From: Marinobacter sp. ELB17
GTDB lineage: Bacteria; Pseudomonadota; Gammaproteobacteria; Pseudomonadales; Oleiphilaceae
Assembly: GCF_000169375.1 (NCBI RefSeq)
Contig: NZ_AAXY01000014.1
Coordinates: forward strand, 26,875-90,874
DNA: 64,000 bases
Reading direction: 5' to 3'
Positions 8,186 to 17,125 of the stretch are shown here, piece by piece; the stretch's first letter is position 1, and each line of letters starts with the position of its first letter. Made by a program: the position numbers and the translations under genes. The notes below the pieces were generated by a model. The model was not told where the DNA came from, made no database searches, and was given only the letters and a program-made list of their open reading frames with translations.

Positions 8186-10012
8186 TTAATGCTGCGGATT
8201 CGGGTGTTTCACCAGGAATGGCCCGATGGCCAAATAATCCAGTGCTCCCTGCAGAAACGCACGAACGCCGTCTTCCGGCGAGCTTACGATGGGCTCTTCG
8301 TGCATGTTAAAGCTGGTGTTGATCAGGCTGGGGATGCCGCTGATTTTTTCATATTCTTTGAGAATGTCGTAGTAGCCCGGGTTCACGTGGCGCTGAATCA
8401 GCTGGGGCCTGGCGGTGTTGTCGACGTGCACGGCGGCCGGGCAGTTTTCTTTCATGAACTCGGTGCAGTCAAAAGTGATGGTCATGAATTCGGCGGCGTG
8501 TTCGGCGCCTTTGATGTTGTGATAGCACTTCTCGCGGGCCTCGTACAAGGTAACCGGTGCGAACGGCATGAATTCTGTGCGGCCCAGGCGCTTATTCAGC
8601 CATTGGTTCACTTCGGGCTCCCGGGCGTGGTACATGATGGTACGGTTGCCAAGGGCACGGGGGCCGTATTCCATGCGGCCGTCAAAACGGGCCACTACGT
8701 TGCCGTTGTGGATCAGTTCGGCCACGTCTTTCGCCAGGTGTTCTGGGCGCTGATACGTTAGACCTTCGGCTTTCAGCGCTGTTTCGATTTCGGATTCGGA
8801 GTAATCCGGCCCCATATAACTGTTATCAATGGATGGCTTTGCCCCGCCCGGCCAGCTGTGATACATCGCCGCGCCGGTGCCGCAGCCACCGTCGCCCATG
8901 TTGGGGTAGACGAAGATGTGGTTCACGCCTTCGATTTCAAAAATGCGCTGGTTCAACTTCACGTTGGCGGTAACGCCACCGGACAGCACAATGGTATCGA
9001 TACCGGTTTTTTTGACCCAATGGCGGATGTAATCGGTGGCCACTTTTTCCAGAACGTACTGATAAGCCGCTGCCACGTCTATTTTTGGAAACTTGGACGC
9101 CAGGTAACGGGAGAAGAACACGTTATTGGCTTCATAAATACGGAAATCACCCGGCGTCTGCTGAATGCGGGACAGCAGTATGTCGCCTAGGATGGACGGA
9201 TCGCCGTAGGAGGCCAAACCGACGATTTTGCCTTCGTGGCGGCTGGGCTTGAAACCCAGACTGGAGGTTACGTGTTCGTACAGGGTGCCCAAAGAATTCG
9301 GGAATGGCAGACCGTGCAAACGATGGATTTTGCCGTCGCGGCCTTCGCTGATGGAACCGGCCAGGCCGGTGCCGTAGCCATCCAGGGTAACGCACAGGGC
9401 ACGATCAAAACCGCTGCACAGAAAGCTGTTAGCAGCGTGGGACAGGTGGTGGTCCATGCGTTTGATGGGGCCACTCCAGCCTACCGAGGCCAGGCCATCG
9501 GTCAGTTCTTTCTGCCAGTGCTGGAAGGACTCTTTTGCGTTTTCGCCCCACTGCCGCGAGGCTTTTAGCGCCATGGTGTTGGATGCTATTTTTGTGGCAC
9601 CGGTCATGGAGTAATACGAGTTGTATAAAAAGCTCTTTTCCATCATGGCGTTGGGGTGGGTTAGCCCGTGAATGGCTTCGCTGCGGTCTGGTACGCGGCC
9701 GAGCGCTTCTCTGATTTGTGGGCCCAGGTCTGTGGGTTCAAACGACTTTATAAATTCTTTTTCGTCTTCCAAGTTTTTGGAAAACAGTTTCTGCTCGTTT
9801 TCTGCGGTCAGAAACGGATAGCACACCTGGTCAAAATCCGACATGGACAAGCCAGTGTAGGCAAGGGCTTTTTCCAGAGCCAGGCGCGGAAATCCGGATT
9901 GCTGTTTAACCCGGGTAAACCGTTCTTCGCCGGCGGCAAACAGGATGTTGCCGTCTTCAACGATGGATACCGTTGAGTCTTTGTCCAGGGGTGATATGCC
10001 AAGCACCTTCAT
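8186..10012 (-). CDS. Carbamoyltransferase (NodU/CmcH/TobZ family)
   Basis: A 608-aa O-carbamoyltransferase. The N-terminal Kae1-like part has MKVLGISPLDKDSTVSIV, then HHLSHAANSF with the metal-binding histidines and VTLDGYGTG, then VLSGGVTANVKLNQ. The C-terminal YrdC-like part has the family signature GRMEYGPRALGNR and RTEFMPFAPV. Such enzymes make carbamoyl-adenylate from carbamoyl phosphate and ATP and pass the carbamoyl group to a hydroxyl group. In XrtA loci the target is presumably a sugar of the exopolysaccharide (inference). The length agrees with the family. It overlaps the preceding deacetylase gene by 4 bp. Confidence 0.92.
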   Translation of the reverse strand: MKVLGISPLDKDSTVSIVEDGNILFAAGEERFTRVKQQSGFPRLALEKALAYTGLSMSDFDQVCYPFLTAENEQKLFSKNLEDEKEFIKSFEPTDLGPQIREALGRVPDRSEAIHGLTHPNAMMEKSFLYNSYYSMTGATKIASNTMALKASRQWGENAKESFQHWQKELTDGLASVGWSGPIKRMDHHLSHAANSFLCSGFDRALCVTLDGYGTGLAGSISEGRDGKIHRLHGLPFPNSLGTLYEHVTSSLGFKPSRHEGKIVGLASYGDPSILGDILLSRIQQTPGDFRIYEANNVFFSRYLASKFPKIDVAAAYQYVLEKVATDYIRHWVKKTGIDTIVLSGGVTANVKLNQRIFEIEGVNHIFVYPNMGDGGCGTGAAMYHSWPGGAKPSIDNSYMGPDYSESEIETALKAEGLTYQRPEHLAKDVAELIHNGNVVARFDGRMEYGPRALGNRTIMYHAREPEVNQWLNKRLGRTEFMPFAPVTLYEAREKCYHNIKGAEHAAEFMTITFDCTEFMKENCPAAVHVDNTARPQLIQRHVNPGYYDILKEYEKISGIPSLINTSFNMHEEPIVSSPEDGVRAFLQGALDYLAIGPFLVKHPNPQH

Positions 10013-11034
10013 GCCATTCTCTCCATAAGCGTTTGAATGCGGGCCGGTGATGACGCCTGGCCGCCTAATTCATTGAAGAAAAAATCAAAATACTGCCGAA
10101 AACTGTCCAGAAATAAGCGCAACTGCGCCTCGCTCTGAACGTAAGAGGTGTGCCCGGGCACAACGCTGGGGCTGTGAAAGCTCCAGGTAAAGGTGCGCAC
10201 ACCCTGTTTATACAGGGCACGGGTGAGTTTTATGTGTTCTGCCGGGGCGAAGCCCTCTGGTGACAGCATTAACCGGTCAACCGCGCCCAGGCGCGACAGA
10301 ATGCCGGGGGCTCTGAATTTTTTCAGCGCCAGCGCAGATTCGTAGAGCGGAATGGCAAGAGCGTTGGCCCAGCCTATAAATCCGCCGCTGCAGGGGATTT
10401 CCAGGATACGTTCGCCGCTGTCGCCCCCAAACCAGAACGGGTGGGCGTTAAAACGCCGGTAATCCGGGCCGCCGTCTGCCCGGGAATCCAGAGGCGGACA
10501 CACCGACAAATCGATATTGAAACCCAGTTCCTGAAGTATGCCGGTGGTGTTTGGCCCAAAGCCGTAACGCCCGGCTTTGTAGGTGGTGGGTTTGGTGCCG
10601 AAGTTGTCAGAGATGGTTTGCTGAAGAATTTTGAGCTTTTGGCGTTCCAGATCCGCCGGCAGGTTGCCCGGGTAGCTGTTGGTGAGGTTGACCACTTCGG
10701 TTTGCGGCGGGTTGACCCAGGGGTGTAAATGAGCGCCGATTTCGCACTGGCCGTCTGAGGCAAACTGCTTCAACAGCCCGTAACCGTGGGGTTGGCTGGC
10801 TACCGGGTAGTCGATGACGTAACACGGGCAAATGCCGTATTCGTTAAAAATACTCTGTACCCGGTCAATATGCGCCATGGCCGACACCTGGTTTGCCTGG
10901 GCGTTTGGCTCGGCGCTCCAGTCAAATTCTTCTTCGGTGTCGATCACTACGATTAATTGCGGTGGCAATTCGTAGGGCAGGTTGATGGCTTGGCGCTGTG
11001 AAAACATAGGTGCGTCCCTAAATTCCTGTGTCAT
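10009..11034 (-). CDS. Polysaccharide deacetylase-like protein (WalW type)
   Basis: A 341-aa NodB-fold protein. VIDTEEEFDW near residue 31 supplies the catalytic/metal aspartate, and EIGAHLHPW near residue 98 gives the two metal-binding histidines spaced as in WalW-like deacetylases. Later motifs are YKAGRYGFGP and FTWSFHSPS, whose His fits the last conserved histidine. No signal peptide is seen, which suggests a cytoplasmic enzyme acting on a lipid-linked or nucleotide-linked sugar. It is the second deacetylase of this locus; the other is at 17126-18100 on the opposite strand. It sits 12 bp after the outer-membrane protein gene. Confidence 0.82.
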   Translation of the reverse strand: MTQEFRDAPMFSQRQAINLPYELPPQLIVVIDTEEEFDWSAEPNAQANQVSAMAHIDRVQSIFNEYGICPCYVIDYPVASQPHGYGLLKQFASDGQCEIGAHLHPWVNPPQTEVVNLTNSYPGNLPADLERQKLKILQQTISDNFGTKPTTYKAGRYGFGPNTTGILQELGFNIDLSVCPPLDSRADGGPDYRRFNAHPFWFGGDSGERILEIPCSGGFIGWANALAIPLYESALALKKFRAPGILSRLGAVDRLMLSPEGFAPAEHIKLTRALYKQGVRTFTWSFHSPSVVPGHTSYVQSEAQLRLFLDSFRQYFDFFFNELGGQASSPARIQTLMERMA

Positions 11035-11046
11035 AAAGCCTGCCGC

Positions 11047-12396
11047 CTAGCGCTGACCGCTTAACGCAAAACCGTGGGTTAGCTCTAACCGGATAACGTA
11101 TTGATCACGGTCGTCGCTGGGCAGATCGCTGCGCAGGTAGGCCTGGTTAAACGCCACTGCGAATTCCGTGTTTTCTGCCAGTTGCCGTGACCAGCGGGTA
11201 TCAAACCGGTGTATCTGATCAACAATGGTACCAGCCTGGTCTTCCGCATCGCCCTGCCAGCTGTAGCCAAAGCTGATGCGCTGCAGATCGGTTAATTGCA
11301 CACCCAAGCTGACGCTGGAGCGGTACTCGTGGGTTTTGTCGCCGGTGTTCTGGGATTTCAGCAAGGCGGCTTCTGCGGCCAGGCTGAGCGTGCAGGCGTT
11401 GCACAATAGATCGGTGCTGTGTGATACGAGTATCGAGTCGCTAACCACTAGGTCTCGCAGCTCGACAGTTTCCGGTAAAAAATCAAATTCGGGCGGCAAA
11501 TTCAGCGACAGGTCTGTGGTGCTGTCTGACAGCCTTCGGTTGTACTGAACCGAGGTGCGGTATTGGTCGGCTACCCAGCTGCGGTCTACGAACCCGGTTA
11601 ATGCATCGCTGTCGCTTTCGCTATTGTCGGAAAACTCGGTTGTTGCCCAACTTTTACCGCCACCGATGCTGAACGAGCCGTTTTCCAGCTCGCGCCGGTA
11701 CACCAGTTGGGCGCTGTCGATTGTTTGGTCAACGCTGTTCCCGTCAGACCAGCTACGGTTGGCATTGAGGCTGGCACTGGAGCGTTCGCTGAGCCTTCGG
11801 GTTAGCTCTGCGCCTGCCGTTAAGGAGTTTTCATCGCTCAAGTCACCGCCACCAAAGCTTTGGCCTGCCTGGCTAAACAGGCGCAAGGTAGACAGGCTGC
11901 CCGAATTAAAGCGCAAACCGGCCCCGGCGCTTAAGGTATTGCGGGTGTCATAACTGGAGGGGTTCACCACGAAACCGGTGTTGTTGCGCACCGAACTGAC
12001 TGTGTGACCCAGGTTAAAATCTAAAGGCTGAGCCGGATCGAAATAGGCGTAGCGGGCCGCGCCTGAAATGGAGCTACGGTCTGTTTGGTCGCCAACGGAG
12101 GTGTCGCGCCTGGTTTCCAGGGTGCCACCGTATTGCAGCGCTAGCGAGTTTGCGCCGCTGGCCAAGGTGCCACCAAGCCGTCCAGACAGGCCAATACTGG
12201 GTTCCGTGCGGGTGTCTGTGCCGCCAGCAGTATCGGTTCGGGTGTGGGTGGCTGCCGTAAAGACGGAAGCGGAACCAGAAATGGATTGGAGTGCGCTGCC
12301 ATCGGCCACCTGTGCCGCTAGTGGCAGTGGTAAACCGCATGCCGCAATGAGTGCCACCGACGAGCGGCCAAATCGTTTCCCTGCTCTGCGTTCCAT
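11047..12396 (-). CDS. XrtA/PEP-CTERM-associated outer-membrane beta-barrel (TIGR03016-like)
   Basis: A 449-aa exported protein. The N-terminus (RRAGKRF, then SSVALIAACGLPLPLAAQVA) is a signal peptide with cleavage near AAQ-VA. The rest is a long run of alternating polar and hydrophobic segments rich in Ser, Thr, Gly and Asn, with Arg/Tyr/Phe at strand ends and a final strand LELTHGFAL, as expected for a large beta-barrel. The family is found only in exosortase-type polysaccharide loci and may form or assist the outer-membrane exit route. It lies 3 bp after the kinase-like gene and 12 bp before the deacetylase gene. Confidence 0.82.
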   Translation of the reverse strand: MERRAGKRFGRSSVALIAACGLPLPLAAQVADGSALQSISGSASVFTAATHTRTDTAGGTDTRTEPSIGLSGRLGGTLASGANSLALQYGGTLETRRDTSVGDQTDRSSISGAARYAYFDPAQPLDFNLGHTVSSVRNNTGFVVNPSSYDTRNTLSAGAGLRFNSGSLSTLRLFSQAGQSFGGGDLSDENSLTAGAELTRRLSERSSASLNANRSWSDGNSVDQTIDSAQLVYRRELENGSFSIGGGKSWATTEFSDNSESDSDALTGFVDRSWVADQYRTSVQYNRRLSDSTTDLSLNLPPEFDFLPETVELRDLVVSDSILVSHSTDLLCNACTLSLAAEAALLKSQNTGDKTHEYRSSVSLGVQLTDLQRISFGYSWQGDAEDQAGTIVDQIHRFDTRWSRQLAENTEFAVAFNQAYLRSDLPSDDRDQYVIRLELTHGFALSGQR

Positions 12397-12399
12397 GTG

Positions 12400-13275
12400 T
12401 TACTCCTGAAAAACCAGCCCGGCAAATTTGTCCGCTTCTAACAGACTAACCGCTTCTGCGATTTCGTCGCCTGTTACTTCGCCAAAGGGCACACCCATGA
12501 CCACTTGATCGGCAAAGCGTTCGAGTATGCGTGCTTCGGTGTTGTCCCGGAACGCCGGAGCGTTGATAACGATGCAGCGGTCCGGATAACGATTTTTCAA
12601 TTCGCCGATCAGCTCGCGCATGCGCACGGCTGAAAACAGCTCTACGGCCGATGACGCCTGGGTACCCGCCGGAATCACGCTTAAACGGGCAACGCCGCTG
12701 GCGTACAGTATGTCTCCTATTTTCAAAGAACGGTCGGCGACGAAGTCGGTCACACCGGCCCCCAGGGTTGCCGACACCAGGTTCTGCAGACTGTGGTTGT
12801 ACGGATCGCAATCTACCAGCAACGCTGACGTGTGAGAGTCCAACGCAAAGGCCGCCGCCAGGTTGTAGGCGGTGGCGACGGAACTGCTGTCCTGCCCCAA
12901 TGAACTGAACATAACCGCAAAATTGCCCTCGCCGTGGCGGCTACGCAGCTGAATTCGCAGTTCGCGGTAGGCGTCCATCACTTCTTTGTCTGGCATGCCT
13001 GGATAGATGATTTTCTTTTCCCGCAACTGCTCCCGGCTCCAGGGATTGGGGTTTCCGATCAGTTCCAGCGAAAAGGCAGAGTCATAAACCGTTGGCGGGC
13101 GCTCTGAATCGGCACCTTGTACCGCACCCAGCTGGCGCCTTGGTGCTTCTACGCCGGCAAAAGGCCGTTCTTTGCGAAAGTTGTCTTCAGAGCGTGCTTC
13201 GCCTTCTGAATGGGACGGGCCTTGGCGTTCTTTCTGATTTTTCAGCAACGCGTTGTAAAGTTTGTTGTCGTCCAT
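12400..13275 (-). CDS. Tyrosine-autokinase-like protein with degenerate P-loop (TIGR03018-like)
   Basis: A 291-aa protein in the position of the exopolysaccharide tyrosine autokinase. A charged N-terminal 60 residues precede YRELRIQL and a MinD/BY-kinase-like fold. Where the family has GEGKS/T, this protein reads SSLGQDSSSVATAYNLA (about residues 124-140): the P-loop lysine and second glycine are absent. Walker A' ALLVDCD is present (151-157), and the Walker B position reads CIVINAPAFRD. No tyrosine cluster closes the C-terminus (it ends GLVFQE). It may therefore not hydrolyse ATP and could act as a structural partner of the chain-length protein. It starts with TAATG coupling to that gene. 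Confidence 0.82.
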   Translation of the reverse strand: MDDNKLYNALLKNQKERQGPSHSEGEARSEDNFRKERPFAGVEAPRRQLGAVQGADSERPPTVYDSAFSLELIGNPNPWSREQLREKKIIYPGMPDKEVMDAYRELRIQLRSRHGEGNFAVMFSSLGQDSSSVATAYNLAAAFALDSHTSALLVDCDPYNHSLQNLVSATLGAGVTDFVADRSLKIGDILYASGVARLSVIPAGTQASSAVELFSAVRMRELIGELKNRYPDRCIVINAPAFRDNTEARILERFADQVVMGVPFGEVTGDEIAEAVSLLEADKFAGLVFQE

Positions 13276-14846
13276 TAGCTGCCCCCGAACCCGGTTAACT
13301 CGCGGGCTTTATTGATCAACTGTTCCGGGGTGACTCCCATTACGCTAAACAGCAATACGCTCAGATATACCGCCATGAACACGCCCAGAATAAACAGTAT
13401 GGCCATGACATCCTTGCGTAACAGGCGGTCTTTCCAGGTGCTGCGGTAGTGGGGGATGCTGGTTAGTACCGGAAGGCCGGCAGGCAATGACAGCTGCAGG
13501 GCTCGCGGCGAGCGCAGGCGCTGATCAAACATTACCAGCATAACCAAAAGGCCTAACACCATGGTGCTACCCAAAAACGGGCCGGCCAAACCAACTTGGT
13601 AAAGCTGAAGGCCGTCCCAGGTGGTGGGGTAAGTCGCCGGTTCCTGAATTTTGTAGCTTACGCCCTCGCCCTGTACGTCCAGGGTCATCGATAGTCTTGC
13701 GCGCTCCCTGCGTTGCAGCATGTCTTCGTACACACCGCGGGTGACGTCGTAATCACGCGTTAGCTCAGAGAATTGGGCCTGATTTTCAGCTACGCGCTGA
13801 GAACGGTCAAAAGCTTCTTCTAACAGCCGCTCAAGAGACACCAAGCGGTTAGTTTGCACAGCTAAGCGAGTGGTGCCTTCCGAGAGCTGAATTTTCAGGT
13901 TCTCGTAGACCGGGTTTTCCATAACTTCGGTCACCCCGCCTTCGCGGGAGGACTCACTCTGGCCAGACACCTGGCGTTCCAGGTCGGCAATCTGTGCCTG
14001 GGTGCTGATTACGTCTGGATGGCGATCCTGATAGCGCAGCAGCAGCGAATCTAATTCCAGCCGCATCGAGGATAAACGGCGCTCCGCGGCGGACTTGCCG
14101 GGGTCTACGGTGATGCGGCGTACCGGTTGTTCTTCAGACAGCTGGGCGCGGGTTAAACGAACTTCGGCCTCGCTTTGCTGAAGTTCCAGCTTCAGGTTTT
14201 CAATTTCGCGGCGCAGGCTTTCGATGCGCGCCATGGCACTGCTTTCGTTGCCGTCTTGGTTGGCACTTTTAAATACTTTAAGCCGCTCCTCCGCTTCTTC
14301 CAGCTGTCGTTGGTAGGTTTTTACCTGGGAGTCGATAAATTCAAACGCACCCTGGCTTTCGGAGCGTTTTTTGCGCACGGAGCGCTCAACAAAGCGGCTT
14401 AGCGCTGCGCTGAGCACCTGAAATGAGGTGTCTGGACTACGGCTGGTGTAGGTCAAATCCAGAAAACTGCTGTTAGACACCCTCAGCCGAATCTGGTTGC
14501 GTAATTCGCTGATGATGCCGTTACGGGCCGCATCCGTTTCGCCGCCGGTGATTAATCCGGTGTCCAGAGCGACTTGCTCCAGAAACGAGCGGCTCTGAAT
14601 CATCTCGCGGGCTTCATTAATTCGGTCAAGCTGGGTGACTTCAGCCTGGCCGCGCAGGAGTGGTCCAAGAATGTTGGACTGGTCGGCAAAGAGCACCGCG
14701 TGGGAGGTGTAGCTTTTGGGTGTAACGTACCCCATTGTTAAAACACCGGCTGTTACCAACATAAAGATAACAGCCGCCGCCAACCTGTGGCGATAAAGCT
14801 CAAGCTTTACCGCGCGCAGGGTGTCGATGATGAACTGTAGATCCAT
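13275..14846 (-). CDS. XrtA-type polysaccharide chain-length determinant (Wzz family)
   Basis: A 523-aa inner-membrane polysaccharide co-polymerase (TIGR03007-like). The first membrane helix is at about residues 20-40 (AAAVIFMLVTAGVLTMGYV), the second region near 425-445, and a third hydrophobic segment near 480-500. Between them lies a long periplasmic part with heavy coiled-coil character (ERLKVFKSANQDG, ENLKLELQQSEAEV, repeated SLRRE/LERLLEE). A PATYP motif just before the second helix is the usual proline-rich site of Wzz proteins. No kinase domain is fused; the kinase-like gene follows directly with a 1-bp overlap. It probably sets chain length and links synthesis to the export protein encoded just before it. 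Confidence 0.9.
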   Translation of the reverse strand: MDLQFIIDTLRAVKLELYRHRLAAAVIFMLVTAGVLTMGYVTPKSYTSHAVLFADQSNILGPLLRGQAEVTQLDRINEAREMIQSRSFLEQVALDTGLITGGETDAARNGIISELRNQIRLRVSNSSFLDLTYTSRSPDTSFQVLSAALSRFVERSVRKKRSESQGAFEFIDSQVKTYQRQLEEAEERLKVFKSANQDGNESSAMARIESLRREIENLKLELQQSEAEVRLTRAQLSEEQPVRRITVDPGKSAAERRLSSMRLELDSLLLRYQDRHPDVISTQAQIADLERQVSGQSESSREGGVTEVMENPVYENLKIQLSEGTTRLAVQTNRLVSLERLLEEAFDRSQRVAENQAQFSELTRDYDVTRGVYEDMLQRRERARLSMTLDVQGEGVSYKIQEPATYPTTWDGLQLYQVGLAGPFLGSTMVLGLLVMLVMFDQRLRSPRALQLSLPAGLPVLTSIPHYRSTWKDRLLRKDVMAILFILGVFMAVYLSVLLFSVMGVTPEQLINKARELTGFGGS

Positions 14847-15484
14847 CAGAGCTCGCCTCGGAACAACTGTTTACGGGGTACGCTGATGACGTCACCGGCC
14901 TGCAAGGTGTGGTTGGTTTTCATGTCGCCTTCGGTGAGGATGGCGGCCAGATCCAGGCCGTAGCTTTTATATTCACCGTCTACCTGGCGGTGCAGAACAG
15001 CCCGGCCGTCGGCAGCAAAGTCTGTCACGCCACCGGCGATGAGTACCAAATCAAGCACGGTCATACCTGGCTGAAAGGCGACTGACTGTGGCGAGGCTAC
15101 CTGGCCGGTAATGCGCAGGCGGTTGCGGAATTCTTTGCTGGCCGGCGAGGTGACCATTACCGTCACTTCGGGAGTGCGGATGAACTCAGCCAAGGCGGTG
15201 TCTACTTCACTGGCCAGTTCTTCAGGGCGTTTGCCTTCGGCTTTCACATCGCCCATCAGGGGCATAGAGATAAAGCCGTCCGGGCGAACCACGATGGTTT
15301 GGTTCAGTTCCGGGTTACGCCACACGTGTACTGCGATGGTGTCGCCCACACCGATTTCATAGGCTTCGACTTCCATTTCGGAAGACGGAGGCATTTGTGC
15401 GGAAGATGGCAGGCCGGAGCAACCCGCCAACACGAGTGTGAACAATGCCGTACATACTGCTGCAATCGCTTTAAACCTGCCCAT
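14846..15484 (-). CDS. Wza-like polysaccharide export lipoprotein, XrtA associated
   Basis: A 212-aa lipoprotein (TIGR03027-like). The signal peptide ends LVLAGCSG, giving a lipidated Cys near residue 22. A Poly_export domain follows with YEIGVGDTIAVHVWRNPELNQT and VRPDGFISMPLMGDVKAEG, then SLBB-type repeats around RITGQVASPQ and the end LQAGDVISVPRKQLF. It is shorter than full Wza (about 380 aa), which is normal for the XrtA version. It should form the outer-membrane part of the export channel. It overlaps the chain-length gene by 1 bp and lies 35 bp after the initiating transferase gene. Confidence 0.92.
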   Translation of the reverse strand: MGRFKAIAAVCTALFTLVLAGCSGLPSSAQMPPSSEMEVEAYEIGVGDTIAVHVWRNPELNQTIVVRPDGFISMPLMGDVKAEGKRPEELASEVDTALAEFIRTPEVTVMVTSPASKEFRNRLRITGQVASPQSVAFQPGMTVLDLVLIAGGVTDFAADGRAVLHRQVDGEYKSYGLDLAAILTEGDMKTNHTLQAGDVISVPRKQLFRGEL

Positions 15485-15519
15485 AATTTTCTCCAGATCC
15501 CTGTTTTTTGTCGTTGCTG

Positions 15520-16929
15520 CTATCGCACGCCTTTGCCCAGAAGCACCACTTCCACTGTTTGAATCATGATGAGTATGTCCATCAGCAGGCTGTGATTTTT
15601 CGAGTAATAAAGGTCGTATTCCAGTTTGCCTTTGGCGTCTTCTACCGAGGCACCGTAAGGGTATTTAAGTTGGGCCCAGCCCATTAAGCCAGGCTTTACG
15701 TAATGCCGTGTGTCGTAAAGCGGTATTTTCTCTTTTAATTCAGAGACAAATTCCGGCCGTTCCGGGCGCGGCCCGACAAAACTCATTTCGCCTTTGATCA
15801 CGTTGTAAATCTGCGGCAGCTCATCCAACCGGGTGTTGCGTATGAATCCACCAACACGGGTGATGCGATTGTCGTTCGCCGAAGCCCAGCGGGCCTTGCC
15901 GTCTTTTTCTGCATCCTGGCGCATGCTGCGAAATTTATAGATGCGAAATTCTTTGCCCAGCAGGCCGATTCTTTGCTGACTATAAAGCACCGGGCGGCCA
16001 GTCTCTAGGAATACTGCAATAGCGGTTAGTATAATAAAAGGCGACATGATGGCCAGCAACGCGAGGCTGAGCGCAAGATCGACAAAACGCTTGGCAAACG
16101 CACGGCTACGAGAGGCGCTAAAGCCGTCGGAAAACAGGATCCAGGACGGATGCACCATATCGAGTTTGGCTTTTTTCAGCTCGCGCTCGTAAAAATCCAC
16201 CCCGCTGGTGACGGTGATGCCGCGCAGTTTGCACTCCATTAAGCCCGCCATTGGCAGGAAGCCACCCTGGGCCTGGCGCCGTTCTTGTGGGGCGATCACA
16301 ATTTCAGACACTTTGTTGTGGCGGCAAAACTCATGGAAGTTGACGGGGGCTGGCAGTAACTGATCTTTTTTCACTGCGGCCTGGTCCGGGCTGTCTGCAA
16401 TGCAGCCGATGATGCGAACGCCCATGGCGCGCATGTTCTGTTCGTACTCTTGCATTAAGTTAGCGGCAAACGGGCCTGCGCCAAACACGACTACCCGGCG
16501 CACCAGTTGTTCTGAATCTACCACTCTTAAAAAGACCAGCCGGCACAGAATGACAATTAACGAGGAAAGAGCAACGGCGTAAAATAGCGCGGAACTGCCC
16601 GGGTCTAGCGCTGGCACAAACAAATAGATAATGGTGAGCCCCAGGCCGCCTACGAAGCAGTAAGCCACCAGGGTACGGAAAAACAGGGACGCTGTGTTTT
16701 CATTGGCAAGGGATGAGTAGCCGCCCATAGACAGAGTGCCGGCGCTGAGCATAAGCGAGAAAACCAGCGCGGCTAAGGTGCCAGACGCCAGTTCAGGCGG
16801 TAGAGAAATGACCAGATGAACGCCAGACGCGAGCAGGCGGTATACAAAAAACAGCAGGCAGAATTCCAACACGCCAAGCAACAGATACGGAATGTGCAGA
16901 AACTGTTTCCGAAAACGAATATAGGACAC
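15520..16929 (-). CDS. Initiating undecaprenyl-phosphate sugar transferase, XrtA type (EpsB_2/TIGR03013-like)
   Basis: A ~469-aa polyisoprenyl-phosphate hexose-1-phosphate transferase that would put the first sugar on undecaprenyl phosphate. There are four or so membrane helices in the first 145 residues, a Rossmann-like CoA-binding-type middle (VVFGAGPFAANLM), another helix near 285, and the bacterial sugar transferase domain (KRFVDLALS, SQQRIGLLGKEFRIYKFRSMRQDA, DELPQIYNVIKGEMSFVGPRPERPEF). The frame is open up to an ATG at 17025, but the GTG at 16929 has AAGGAAG six bases before it and aligns with the family's usual start (short basic stretch, then a helix), so I prefer it. First gene of the leftward operon. 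Confidence 0.9.
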   Translation of the reverse strand: MSYIRFRKQFLHIPYLLLGVLEFCLLFFVYRLLASGVHLVISLPPELASGTLAALVFSLMLSAGTLSMGGYSSLANENTASLFFRTLVAYCFVGGLGLTIIYLFVPALDPGSSALFYAVALSSLIVILCRLVFLRVVDSEQLVRRVVVFGAGPFAANLMQEYEQNMRAMGVRIIGCIADSPDQAAVKKDQLLPAPVNFHEFCRHNKVSEIVIAPQERRQAQGGFLPMAGLMECKLRGITVTSGVDFYERELKKAKLDMVHPSWILFSDGFSASRSRAFAKRFVDLALSLALLAIMSPFIILTAIAVFLETGRPVLYSQQRIGLLGKEFRIYKFRSMRQDAEKDGKARWASANDNRITRVGGFIRNTRLDELPQIYNVIKGEMSFVGPRPERPEFVSELKEKIPLYDTRHYVKPGLMGWAQLKYPYGASVEDAKGKLEYDLYYSKNHSLLMDILIMIQTVEVVLLGKGVR

Positions 16930-17109
16930 ACCAAACTTCCTTGCCGCCTGCCAACTGTTTAATCGAAAAATCGACGCTGTGATCTGGTCAATTTTAAGCC
17001 ATTTGTATCTCTGTGTAACAAGCATTTACTGCTTTATAACTGTGGAGAAGATATTACGGGTAAGGCGATTGTTTTTGAACCTGCAGTAGGTGAGAATTAA
17101 AAAATTACT

Positions 17110-17125
17110 TGCAATAAGGATGCCC
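17110..17125 (-). promoter_or_regulatory. Candidate sigma-54 (-24/-12) promoter of the polysaccharide operon
   Basis: On the minus strand the sequence is GGGCATCCTTATTGCA, matching the RpoN consensus TGGCAC-N5-TTGCW at the GG and TTGC positions with correct spacing. It lies upstream of the initiating transferase gene. The core GGCATC-N-TTATTGC recurs upstream of the PEP-CTERM gene at 26968-27792. A sigma-70-like pair (TTCAAA at 17078-17073, TAATAT at 17056-17051, 16-bp spacer) lies between it and the gene and is a weaker alternative. Confidence 0.5.
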
